DNA of 64,000 nucleotides, taken from positions 15,004,001 through 15,068,000 of the forward strand of contig JBHGNT010000002.1 in the NCBI GenBank assembly GCA_043228905.1. Direction: 5' to 3'. This document shows positions 42,571 to 52,322 of this stretch, one piece after another (the first letter of the stretch is position 1; the number at the start of each line of letters is the position of its first letter). The position numbers and the translations under genes are program-made. Source of the stretch: Azolla caroliniana. Its lineage: Eukaryota > Polypodiophyta. Under the pieces are notes generated by a model, which worked only from the letters and a program-made list of their open reading frames with translations, was not told the DNA's origin and searched no databases.

Positions 42571-43968
42571 TTATCCACCCTTCTTGTGGTTATCCCGGGC
42601 ACTGGTCTCACCGGTCTCGTTCTGTTTCGGCCTGAATCGGGTTTCGTATCTCTGTGAGGGTTCAGCCCCTCCGGTTTTACCTACCCGTTTGTCTTCAACC
42701 AGAGCCTCGTAGTTCTGGCAAGCTGCTTCGACGAAACCCGTCTTTTCTTCGACCGGGTCACTCCACCCAGTTACCTCCTGGACCCGCTTCTCCGCGCGGT
42801 CCGCCTCGTCTTTCTTTAGTCGGGCACCGGCGAGGCCTTCCAGCACCGTCGGCCAGAACCCGGCTTTGCTCTCCTTCTGGGCCTCGCTGCCACCGACCCG
42901 AATACCGGCCGATGCCGAGTAGTGGAAAGTTTCCGCGTGCCGGGCCGCCGCCTCTTCCATCAGCTTTTTCATTCCTCCTCGACCGTCATTTCGGTTCAGG
43001 GCCCTCCGGGTATCGCTGGCGTGCACCCGACCTTCCCACAGGTACACTACCCGGCTTCTCAAAGCCTCCACAAAGTCCCTGCAGTCTTTCCGGATGTGGC
43101 CGACCTCGTCGCACCACATGCACCTATTTCCTGCCGGAGGCCGTCGGTCACGAGCCTGTTCGCCACCTTCCCTCCGAGCCTGGGTGATCTGGAGATCCTT
43201 CACCGCCCGTGTCAACTCCTCCAAAGTTGTCCCCCCAGACGAGCCTCTGACCACGCCGGTCGAAGCCGAACCGGTTTCAAGCCACTCCCGGGTCTCTTCC
43301 CGTCCCGCTTGCGGTATCGGTTCGAGCTTCCTTGCTGCGACAGGAACCGCCCCTGTATCAGCCCACTCCCACCGTTTGTCAAAATGGCTGCAGACTCTTT
43401 TTAGCGCGGCCCAGTCGGCCGTCAGCCCATCTTCGATTTCCAGTAAGGAGCCCACTTGCTCCCGATCCCGTGCGTCAACCGATTTGACAAACAGTAGGAC
43501 ACGACTTGTGTCTAGAACGGTCCGATCGAGCGCCGAAAGGCGCGCAAACCGATCCTCAAACTCCCGAAGGAGTGCCGACGCATTTCTTCCTTTGTCGGGG
43601 GACTCCACCCACTCCATGAAGCCCCGCTTCGAAAGTCGAAGCGCGTCATCCAGCCCGTATTTCTCCAGGAGCCGTCCTTCGAACTCCTCCCAGGTCCGGC
43701 TCTCCACCCGGACCTCGAGCACCTCCGCATGGATGCCCGACATCGCCACTCGAGGGAATCCGGCAAGACGCCTCTCTTCCGGAATATCCCTCATCAACAT
43801 CTCCGCCCGGTAGGACGCCAAATAACTCGTGGCATCCTTTCCACTGAACCGGCCGATCATACCGACGATCGCCTCAATAGCCCTGTCAAGGGCGCCGGTG
43901 CCCTCGCGCGCGCTCACTATCCGGTCCACGGCTGAAGCCATGGCCTCTCCAAGATCCGACCCCCTCAT
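42571..43968 (-). CDS. gypsy3 gag polyprotein
   Basis: 465 open codons from Met at 43968. IVGMIGRFSGKDATSYLASY, RKRGF-like SKRGFMEWVESPDKGRN, ARDREQVGSLLE, CCHC knuckle NRCMWCDEVGHIRKDC, acidic/basic tail. GC-rich with few CpG-decay changes, so among the better preserved genes here. Ends a few bases before the protease frame. Confidence 0.88.
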   Translation of the reverse strand: MRGSDLGEAMASAVDRIVSAREGTGALDRAIEAIVGMIGRFSGKDATSYLASYRAEMLMRDIPEERRLAGFPRVAMSGIHAEVLEVRVESRTWEEFEGRLLEKYGLDDALRLSKRGFMEWVESPDKGRNASALLREFEDRFARLSALDRTVLDTSRVLLFVKSVDARDREQVGSLLEIEDGLTADWAALKRVCSHFDKRWEWADTGAVPVAARKLEPIPQAGREETREWLETGSASTGVVRGSSGGTTLEELTRAVKDLQITQARREGGEQARDRRPPAGNRCMWCDEVGHIRKDCRDFVEALRSRVVYLWEGRVHASDTRRALNRNDGRGGMKKLMEEAAARHAETFHYSASAGIRVGGSEAQKESKAGFWPTVLEGLAGARLKKDEADRAEKRVQEVTGWSDPVEEKTGFVEAACQNYEALVEDKRVGKTGGAEPSQRYETRFRPKQNETGETSARDNHKKGG

Positions 43969-43992
43969 CTTCTGCTCCTCTGCCGCCTTTCA

Positions 43993-44007
43993 CGTCGGGT
44001 TCACCAA
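43993..44007 (-). promoter_or_regulatory. gypsy3 probable primer-binding site
   Basis: Minus TGGTGAACCCGACGT three bases inside the LTR (after TATT); shared with gypsy2. Confidence 0.55.
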
Positions 44008-44010
44008 ATA

Positions 44011-44659
44011 TGTCGTGTTACTACGCGCGTGCGTGGAGAAACGAGGCGGGACCACCGGGGTCTTGAACCGAAGAGCAGGTGATAGGAGGGGAAAGAGAAA
44101 GAGAGAGACGACCGGTTACGTATGAGGAAAGAAACACAGGGACACGGCCCGTCAACGCAGAAAACACGAATGGACACAGAGACAGAGAGACACGAATGTT
44201 TGTATATTAACAAATGACACAAAACAACACAGCACGCGAGCGGTTACAACCGAACAAGCCAGCAAACAGATGTTGATGCTTGCTCGTCTGCGCACGAAAG
44301 GGGATAGGATGGAGGTGCTGCCGGAAGCACACGAGCGTTCCTCAAAGCAGCGCGAGCCTCCCGAAATCCTGCAGAGAAGAGCGATGGAGAATGAACAGAG
44401 GAGAAGCGTTCGGTTACGGTCCGACAGCACTTCGTCCTCCTCAATGCGCGATCCCTTTCTCCCCGCGCCTCCCTCTCTTTTATAGCTTCAAGAAGGGAGC
44501 CGCTCCCCTCATTAACTTCCTACCTACCGAATCTAACTACCTGGGATATGCCTTTGTACCTAATCCTCTATTATATACATTAAAGGGCGCGCACGCGTGA
44601 AGAGCCGGTTCACGCGCGCTATACACCGATTGCACTAAGGGACGGTTTTCTTCACAACA
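44011..44659 (-). repeat. gypsy3 5' LTR
   Basis: 649 bp, TGTCGTGTTACTACGCG to TTCACAACA. Contains GCGCGCACGCGTGAAGAGCCGG near 44588-44608, also in the left LTR. Confidence 0.93.
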
Positions 44660-45736
44660 ACGTTGTTTGTGATGGCCTGGCAATGGTTGCGCGTGTCCTC
44701 CATCGACTTTTGGAGGTTTACAATTTCTTGTTGTTTAACCACCGCCGCTTATTCGTACGTGGCCTTCAAGCCCGCCCACAGCTGGGATTCCTTTGCATGT
44801 TGTTCTTCTAATTTCCCCATTTCATTGTTTAGGCAGATTTCGAGCTGATGCCTTCTTTCCTGTTCGACCACCAGCCACTCGTCGAACCATACCTTCTTTT
44901 TCTCTAATAAGGCCCGAAGTCTTGCGATTGCCGCCTCCGATTTCTTCGCTTCATCCTGTAATTGGGCATTTTCGTCTTTTGTCTGAATGTGCTGAGCTAC
45001 CTCCGTAGCGAGTTTCTCTTCAAGGATTTTTACTGCCTTCCGGCGGTTAGCCTGGATCTCCTTTTCTTTGTGTGAGGATTGGCGCAGTTAAGCTTGAAGG
45101 CGGTCAATTTCTAATTCCGCAAGTTGCACGACCCTTTTTGCTTTCGAGGCGATGGCGGTTTGAGCCTCAATTTCTTTCTTCAAAGAGTCGATGGCGTGGT
45201 TTGGTGGTGGAGTTGTGTGTTGCGTTGTAGTCGTGTTAACTTCCAACTCTGCGATGCGTTCGTTGGCTTTTTGCAACTCGGCTTGGGTCATTTTAATCTT
45301 CTTCGAGACATTCTTATTTTTAATGCCCATCTCCTTGGCGCCCGTGCTGACCTTTGCCAGTTCCATATGGACTTCATCTAGGGCCGTGTTTAATGGGGGT
45401 AGCTCCATCCCTACTCAGTGTACCTCGGTGTTCCTCTATCTGCCGACCCTGGCTAGCCGGTCCTCATTGTCGCTGTCCACCGTTTGTGTCAGGGCGCGCT
45501 CGATCATCTGGCGTTGTGCGTGCTCCTCGGCCATTCGTTGGGAGGCTTTTATCTGTTGTGTTGCTAGGAATTCCATGATCTCAAAAGAGGTTCCGAATTG
45601 TAAGAGGGCGTTGAACTCATGGCCCGTATCCAAGATATCTGGATATGCCAACACCTCGCTTTCCGCCGTCAATACGGCTTTCCCTCATTGGGACTGGGTC
45701 GTAATGATCGGTCGTGGTTCCCGGATGATTTCGAAG
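44660..45736 (-). pseudogene. gypsyO ORF3, central coiled-coil segment
   Basis: Minus frame, mostly open with stops near 45410, 45088 and 44747. Long heptad-like runs: KKIKMTQAELQKANERIAEL, NHAIDSLKKEIEAQTAIASK, KAVKILEEKLATEVAQHI, IARLRALLEKKKVWFDEWL, RRHQLEICLNNEMGKLEEQH. About 330 residues with strong coiled-coil character and no transposon enzyme motif. Its end joins the 37555 piece after removing gypsy3; its start joins the 52323 piece after removing copia2 and one CGAAG. Confidence 0.75.
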
Positions 45737-46612
45737 TGACGGAAACTCGGCATTCCTTATGCGCAACGCTCGGCCACAACCGAGCTTAGAATGATACACA
45801 GAAAACAGGAAATAAAACACGACACAAAGGAGAGGAAGATACACACACACTACACAGGAGGTTTACGTGGAAAACCCCAAACTAGGGGAAAAACCACGGC
45901 AGCCCACAGGCTACAAACTGTCACTATGTAGGAATATACAACAGTGAGTTCACTGAGGCAACGACCTCGTCTCTCACAGATCTTCGCCACAGGCGGCGGT
46001 TACAACAAAGGCAACTACCTCGTCTCTCTCTCTCACTCTGTACAGTTACACACTCTCTCTTCTTCTTGCATCAACAAGAAAAAATGACAACAACCACAAA
46101 CAAAGGTTTGCCCTAAGTCATATTTATACTAATATGACTTTTCGGCTATTTACAAATATAGCCTCAATGGGCTCTCAGAAACATATTTACGAATATGTCT
46201 CTTCCTCCGGTTCTCACCGGTTCTGCACCATCCGGCTCTTCGTAGCCGGGTACTCCTCATCCGGTCTTCACATCAGGCCTGCACCATCCGGCTCTCCGTA
46301 GCCGGGTACTCCTCATCCGGTCTTCACACCGGGCCTGCACCATCCGGCTCTCCGTAGCCGGGTACTCCTCATCCGGTCTTCACCGGGCCTGCACCATCCG
46401 GCTTTCCGTAGCAGGGTACTCCTCATCCGGTCTTCACCGGGCCTGCACCATCCGGCTCTCCGTAGCCGAGTACTCCTGATCCGGTCTTCACCGGGTCTGT
46501 ATCATCCGGCTCTCCGTAGCCCGGTTCTCCTCATACCATTTTGGCCTCGGCCGAGTTTGTTTGTCGGCACTGTTCTTCTCCCTTCCCATCCGGAGGGACC
46601 TGTCTCCCAACA
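45737..46612 (-). repeat. copia2 3' LTR
   Basis: 876 bp. Contains six tandem 54-58-base units CATCCGGCTCTCCGTAGCC..GGTCTTCACC (46223-46537); the other LTR has four. Ends ACCTGTCTCCCAACA. Confidence 0.95.
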
Positions 46613-46622
46613 AACTCCCCCT

Positions 46623-48440
46623 TCACTCCGGCATGGGGTTTCTTACCAGTCCGATTCTCTTCCGGCATGCATCCAGCTTGTCAGGTGTCAGCACTTTGGT
46701 AAGCATATCTGACCCGTTCTCGGCCGTGTGGATCTTCGTCAGTGCGAACTCCTGATCATCTACTCTTTCCCGGATCCAGTGATATCTTCGCTGGATATGC
46801 TTCGTCCGAGAATGGTAGGCCGCATTCTTAGCAAGGTGGATGGCACTTTGACTGTCGCAATAGAGTCGGTATTCCTCTTGTCGTATACCGAGCTCTCCGA
46901 TGAAGTCCTTCATCCATAAAATTTCCTTGCCGGCTTCCACAGCCGCCATGTACTCCGCCTCTGTGGTTGACAATGCAACCGTCTTCTGCAGCCTCGACTG
47001 CCACGAAACAGCTCCCCCTCCATATGTCATCACATACCCGGATGTAGACCGGCTGGTATCCACATCAGCCGACATGTCCGAATCGGTGAAACCGTCCAGT
47101 TGAGGTTTTCCGGAGCCAAATCGGAGACACATATTTGAAGTGCCCTTCAAATAACGGAGTATCCATTTGACCGCGTTCCAGTGCTCCTTGCCGGGATTAC
47201 TCATGAACCGGCTCACCACTCCGACTGCGTATCCTATATCCGGTCGGGTACACACCATTGCGTACATCAAGCTCCCGACGGTAGAGGCATATGGAATCTT
47301 CATCATATCTTCCTTCTCTCCTTTCGTCTTCGGGCTTTGCTTGCCGGACAGCTTGCAGTTTCCCGGAAGTGTCGATCCGACCGGTTTTGCTTCTGACATG
47401 TTGAACCGGTGAAGCACCTTTGTCACATACTTCTCCTGTGACAGCCATAATTGCTTCACTGACCGGTCCTGAATGATGTGCATCCGTAACATCTATCTTG
47501 CCGGACCCAAGTCTTTCATTGAGAAGGTCCGGTTGAGAGCCTTCTTCAACATCCGTATTTTGACTTGGTCACGTCCGACGATCAACATGTCATCCACGTA
47601 TAGGAGGAGTATTAACAAGTTGCCTCCTTCGAACTTCTTCACAAACACACAGTGATCGGCCTGTGTCTTGTGGTACCCTTGATCGGTCATGAAGGAGTCA
47701 AACTTCCGGTACCATTGCCGGGGAGCCTGCTTCAGTCCGTACAGGCTCTTCTTCAAACGGCATACCAGGTGCTGCTTCCCTTTCTCCACGAATCCTTCCG
47801 GTTGCTGCATGTAGATCTCCTCTTCGAGGTCGCCGTGAAGGAATGCCGTCTTCACGTCCAGCTGCTCTACCTCGAGGTCCATGCTTGCTACTATACTCAG
47901 CACCGTCCAGATGGAGGTCATCTTTACTACCGGGGCAAATATCTCGTTGAAGTCCATGCCCTTCTTCTGCTGGAACCCCTTCACCACGATCCTGGCTTTG
48001 TATCTCGGGGGGTTGCCGGCATCTCCCGGTTTCAACTTGTACACCCACTTATTTCAGAGTGCCCGCTTTCCTTTCGGCAGCTCTACCAATTCGTACGTAT
48101 GGTTCTCATGCAGGGAATCCATCTCGTCCTGCATGGCACTTAACCATTTTCGGTTGTGGGTGTCTTCCTTCGCTTCTTTGAAGCTTTTCGGCTCCCCCTC
48201 ATCGGTTAACAGAACATGCTCTGCATCCGGAAATCTCCGGGGGGCCCTTCTCTCTCTGAGAGGATATCTCCGTCTTCAGGCTTCGGTAACCGGCTCCTCC
48301 ATTTGCTCTTCATCCGAATCCGATTCGGGGTCTTGGCCGGTTCCGGTCTCAGCTTCCTCTACCTCTTCATCTGCCGATTCGGTATCCTCACTGTAGCCGG
48401 CTGGTTCCTCGAGTGTTAACCGATCTCTTGCCGGTTGGGT
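46623..48440 (-). pseudogene. copia2 reverse transcriptase and RNase H
   Basis: Right to left: WVYKLKPGDAGNPPRYKARI, FAPVVKMTSIWTVLSIVASM, TAFLHGDLEEEIYMQQPEGF, catalytic ILLLYVDDMLIVG (near 47600-47570), MSEAKPVGSTLP, then RNase H with VDTSRSTSGYVMTYGGGAVSW, STTEAEYMAAVEAGKEILWM and HLAKNAAYHSRTKHI. Stops at about 47493 (LGPAR-stop-M, probably Lys to TAG) and 48045 (probably Arg CGA to TGA). 48045-48440 is the acidic Glu/Ser linker from integrase. The YVDD catalytic box is intact. Confidence 0.95.
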
Positions 48441-49424
48441 CTACTCATCGTAGAGTCTATCCTTACCGGTCGACTCGAAGTTCATTATCTTCTTCTCCGA
48501 CTCCCAGTCGGCGAGCGTCTTGTTCTCCATGAAGATAATATCTCGACTCCGGAATACCTTCTTGTCGACCAGGTCCCACACTCGGTAGCCGAACTCATCG
48601 TCACCGTAACCGAGGAATATGCATGGCTGGGTCTTTGGATCTAACTTTCCTCTCCGGTCCTTTGCTACATGCACGTACGTGAGACACCCGAACACCTTCA
48701 GATGTCGGTAGGACACTTCCTTACCGGTCCATACTCTCTGTGGCGTGTCTCCGTCCAAGGGTACTGAGGGTGATCTATTTATCACGTATGTCGCCGTAGA
48801 CAGTGCCTCAGCCCAAAACTTCTTGGGTAGTTTTGCATGCGCTAGCATACTCCGGACCCTCTCCATTATGGTCCGGTTCATCCTCTCGGCCAGTCCGTTT
48901 AGTTCCAGCGTCTTCGGCACGGTAAATTCGAGCCAGATTCCCTTCGAGCGGCAGTACTCCTCGAACTGTCCCCGGTATTCTCCTCCATTGTCTGCTCGAA
49001 CCGCCTTCAGCTTCTGGCCGGTTTCTCTTTCCACTCTCACGTGGAGCTCTTTGAAGACGGATAACACCTGATCCTTCGTCTTCAGCGGTGTAGCCCACAG
49101 CTTCCGGCTGTGGTCATCTATGAACGTCACGAAGTACTGTGCTCCGGCATGTGACTTCGTGTCTACTTGACAAACATCCGTATGCACCAACTCCAGTGGT
49201 GCATTACGTCTCATCGGTGGCCTTGGTCGGAAGGAGGTCCGGTTCTGCTTACCGGCCAGACAATCAGTGCACTTCTCTAAGTGCACGTTCTTCACTGGAA
49301 TGAGGTTGTCTTCTGCAAGCCTCTTCATCCCCTTCTCACTCATGTGACATAGCCTCTTGTGCCACAGCTCACCGGCAGTGTCGGAAGCCACGTTCACTTC
49401 TTCCGGACATAACCGGGCATTCAT
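48441..49424 (-). pseudogene. copia2 integrase
   Basis: GAG-pre-integrase ELWHKRLCHMSEKGMKRLA with H2C2 finger ending CLAGKQ, core LVHTDVCQVD, TFIDDHSRKLW, AVRADNGGEYRGQFEEYC, and TVPKTLELNGLAERMNRTIM (D-D-E set kept), C-terminal VFGCLTYVHV and IFLGYGDDEFGYRVWD. 327 codons open, ending in a stop near 48441. Confidence 0.95.
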
Positions 49425-49438
49425 CAGGTACAGTGTGT

Positions 49439-49957
49439 TTACCTCCGGGCCCGAGCCACAATCAAGCTCCCTTTGTTGAACTTCATGACACCGTTCCGGA
49501 TGCTACCCGTGTAGCCTTCATCATCTAGCCGACCAGCTGATATCAAGTTCAGACGAACTTCCGGAACGTGTCGGACATCCTTCATCAGCAACTTGCATCC
49601 GGTTAGTGTTGTCAGCCACACGTCTCCTATACCAACAATTCGGCATGTTCCTTCATTCCCCATCCGGACACAGCCGTGATCACCGGCTGAATAGGATGAG
49701 AAGCATTTCCGGTCCGGGGTAAGGTGGAACGACGCTCCGGAGTCTACCACCCAGGTCATCTCGTCGCCGGCAAGGTTTATCTCACTCTCCTCGGTGATGA
49801 GCATCAACTCCTCTTCACTTGCCGCGATTGCCGTCGTTCCCTTCCGGTCCGGCCCCCTCCGGTCTTTACCGTTCCGGTCCGGGGTTTGCTTCGAATCGGT
49901 ACCGTCGGTTTCCTTGTCTTTACGGAAATGCCGACAGTTCTTTTGGAAGTGACCGGG
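49439..49957 (-). pseudogene. copia2 aspartic protease and knuckle end
   Basis: MTWVVDSGASFHLTPDRKCF is the copia protease site; VRHVPEVRLNLISAGRLDDEG follows. Upstream, GHFQKNCRHFRKD is the second half of a CCHC zinc knuckle whose first half lies beyond the inserted LTR at 50844. Confidence 0.93.
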
Positions 49958-50019
49958 TGTCGTGAAGGATTTGCTTCACGATATAAAAATAAATTTAAAT
50001 ATAGAATTCAATAATATTT

Positions 50020-50220
50020 CAAACACTTGAACCTACAACCTTATAAGCCAAGCACAATGTATATACCAATAGGGTAAGCTATTTGTTTTTAGAAATGTTG
50101 TCAAGAATGTGCTTCACTATATAAGAATAAACTTAAATATTGTATTCAGTAAAGTTGAGGGACTTGAACCCTCAACCTTGTATATCAAGCACAAAAGCAT
50201 ACACCACTAAGCTAGGCTAT
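50020..50220 (-). other. Two antisense tRNA-like modules in the solo LTR
   Basis: Minus strand at 50150-50220: A-box-like TAGCTTAGTGG and B-box GGTTCAAGTCC, with an 8-base stem GTTGAGGG/CCCTCAAC around the loop. A more decayed one at 50020-50092 (TAGCTTACCC...GGTTCAAGTG). Confidence 0.55.
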
Positions 50221-50459
50221 TTGTTTTAAAGTTATATCCATCATTATACTTATCCCAATACATGGGAGCTCAAATGAGCATGATGGCTATCATGCATCAC
50301 ATGCAATGCATGTGCGCCAAATGGCGATCATGCATAAGATGTAACTCATGCATTACATGAATGCCATTACCATATGCATGGAAATACTTATAAAAAGAGG
50401 GACAAGGAAAACAAGAAGGGAAAGCAAGAGAAAGTTAGAGAAATAAGATACTCAAAGAA

Positions 50460-50525
50460 ACAAACAAGTTAGCTTGTTGGTGAAGAGGCTCGTGTTTCAA
50501 AGTTGGAGTCAAGAGTTCGAATCAA
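50460..50525 (+). other. Sense tRNA-like module in the solo LTR
   Basis: GTTAGCTTGTTGGTGAAGAGG (A-box-like) and GAGTTCGAATC (B-box) about 40 bases apart, downstream of the TATA box. A similar pair lies at 63437-63500 in the gypsy4 LTR. Confidence 0.5.
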
Positions 50526-50843
50526 GGGTCGGTAGAGAAAGGGTTCATCTTGCTACCAAACATTGTAAAGTTGGTAAAATCTTGTATTCGTAATATACAT
50601 CATGTTCATATCATATACTTTTTTGTCTTAAATCATACTTTGTCTCTATCTTGCGTCTTGAATCATACATTGCCTCTATCTTTTATCTATACTAGTCTCT
50701 CTCTCACACATATTACTTTAAACTATTATTCTTCATATCCTTTATCTTCCTAACATTTGCGTGCAAGCCTAATAAAAGTTCCTTCAACTCCCCTTAACCT
50801 TAGTCCCTGCGACCTCGCCGCACGAACCACAACTACCCCGACA

Positions 50844-51540
50844 CCGGCTTGCCGCAATAGAAGCAAGTGGGCCTCCCCCTTGACTTTGACCGTGTCCCCA
50901 ACTTCTCCCGGTTCTGGGGACTACGGTTTCTATGTCTTCCGCGTTCCGATTCAGTAAGAAGCGCTTTGGATTCGGAGCTCGTATCTTTGTCTTTCAGACG
51001 CGCCTCCTCCTCTAGCATGCTCGACTTTACTCTTGCTAGGGATAACCGTTTTCCTTCCGGCCCAGCGTTGCCCAAAGTGACAACCAACGTCTCCCAGCTA
51101 TCCGGGAGGGAACCGAGCAGGAGTAGCGCTATTACTTCATCGGCAAGAGGTACTTCCAATGACGTTGCCTGGTGTATCAGCCCCTGGAAGGCATTCATAT
51201 GCTCCGCCATGCTGGAGCCATCTTGGTACCGGAGTCTTACTAGCTTCCGGAATACCGAAACCTGATTAACATCACTTTTGTTTTGGAACATTATGCCGAT
51301 CTTCTCCCAGAGCTCATGAGCCTTGCTCTCTTCATTGAAGTTGTTGTACAGGCTCATGTCAATGAAGCACCTCCCATATCGCGGCGTCGATTTTGTCCGG
51401 TCTCTTGTCCCCGAACTGAACCGGCAGCCAGAGGTCTTTAACGACGAGCATGTCCCTCATCTTCGACTTCCACACTGAATAGTTGGAGCCGGTGAGCTTG
51501 AACATGCAGCCAAACGATTCGTCCATTTTCTGTGTCGATT
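50844..51540 (-). pseudogene. copia2 gag
   Basis: Starts MDESFGCMFKLTGSNYSVWK (51525), a typical copia gag N-terminus, then a frameshift near 51358 to YNNFNEESKAHELWEKIG, VSVFRKLVRLRYQDGSSMAE, LLLGSLPDSWETLVVTLG, a basic Arg/Ser stretch and the first half of the knuckle, CFYCGKP, where the solo LTR begins. Confidence 0.92.
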
Positions 51541-51542
51541 TC

Positions 51543-51554
51543 GCTCTGATACCA
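51543..51554 (-). promoter_or_regulatory. copia2 primer-binding site
   Basis: Minus TGGTATCAGAGC, the exact initiator-Met tRNA complement, two bases inside the LTR. Confidence 0.95.
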
Positions 51555-51556
51555 AT

Positions 51557-52322
51557 TGACGGAAACTCGGCGTTCCTTATGCGCAACGCTCGGCCACAAC
51601 CAAGCTTAGAATGATACACAGAAAACGGGAAATAAAACACGACACAAAGGAGAGGAAGATACACACACACTACACAGGAGGTTTACGTGGAAAACCCCAA
51701 ACTAGGGGAAAAACCATGGCAGCCCACAGGCTACAAACTGTCACTATGTAGGAATATACAACAGTGAGTTCACTGAGGCAACGACCTCGTCTCTCACAGA
51801 TCTTCGCCACAGGCGGCGGTTACAACAGAGGCAACTACCTCGTCTCTCTCTCTCACTCTGTACAGTTACACACTCTCTCTTCTTCTTGCATCAACAAGAA
51901 AAAACGACAACAACAACAAACAAAGGTTTGCCCTAAGTCATATTTATACTAATATGACTTTTCGGCTATTTACAAATATAGCCTCGATGGGCTCTCAGAA
52001 ACATATTTACGAATATGTCTCTTCCTCCGGTTCTCACCGGTTCTGCACCATCCGGCTCTCCGTAGCCGGGTACTCCTCATCCGGTCTTCACACCGGGCCT
52101 GCACCATCCGGCTTTCCGTAGCCGGGTATTCCTCATCCGGTCTTCACCGGGCCTGCACCATCCGGCTCTCCGTAGCCGGGTACTCCTCATCCGGTCTTCA
52201 CCGGGTCTGTATCATCCGGCTCTCCGTAGCCGGGTTCTCCTCATATCGTTTTGGCCTCGGCCGAGTTTGTTCGTCGGCACTGTTCTTCTCCCTTCCCATC
52301 CGGAGGGACCTGTCTCCCAACA
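51557..52322 (-). repeat. copia2 5' LTR
   Basis: 766 bp, four copies of the CCATCCGGCTCTCCGTAGCC unit (52042-52240). Minus-strand TATA-like AGTATAAATATGACTT near 51941-51959. Confidence 0.95.

Larger units (their letters stand above)
37664..44659 (-). mobile_element. gypsy3: nearly full-length gypsy element
   Basis: LTRs TGTCGCGTTAC...CACGACA (617 bp) and TGTCGTGTTAC...CACAACA (649 bp), polypurine tract, full gag and pol order on the minus strand with few stops. Close relative of gypsy2 and gypsy4. Flanks TATGT and ACGTT do not match, so no target duplication is confirmed. Confidence 0.92.
49958..50843 (+). mobile_element. Solo LTR of a gypsy4-type element
   Basis: TGTCGTGAAGG...ACCCCGACA inserted in the copia2 zinc knuckle; flanks CCGGG and CCGGC match at four of five bases. 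No coding sequence. It shares the start motif, ATGCAT-rich block, TATA region and tRNA-like modules with the LTR at 62936-63691. TATA box CTTATAAAAAGAGGG at about 50388-50402 sets the plus direction. The recombination product reading assumes an element once inserted and lost its interior. Confidence 0.8.
45737..52322 (-). mobile_element. copia2: full-length Ty1/copia element
   Basis: TGACGGAAAC...TCCCAACA, flanked by CGAAG at 45732-45736 and 52323-52327. LTRs of 876 and 766 bp differ by two 54-56-base repeat units. Initiator-Met primer site at 51543-51554, polypurine tract at 46613-46625, gag-protease-integrase-RT-RNase H on the minus strand. A solo LTR of another family interrupts gag. Confidence 0.96.

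Noticed and set aside
43094-43813. 239-codon plus-strand ORF
   Set aside because: Exact antisense of the well-supported gypsy3 gag frame; Ser/Arg/Pro shadow.
50150-50220. Functional tRNA gene
   Set aside because: A- and B-box-like motifs are present but acceptor and anticodon stems do not form by eye, and the module is inside an LTR.
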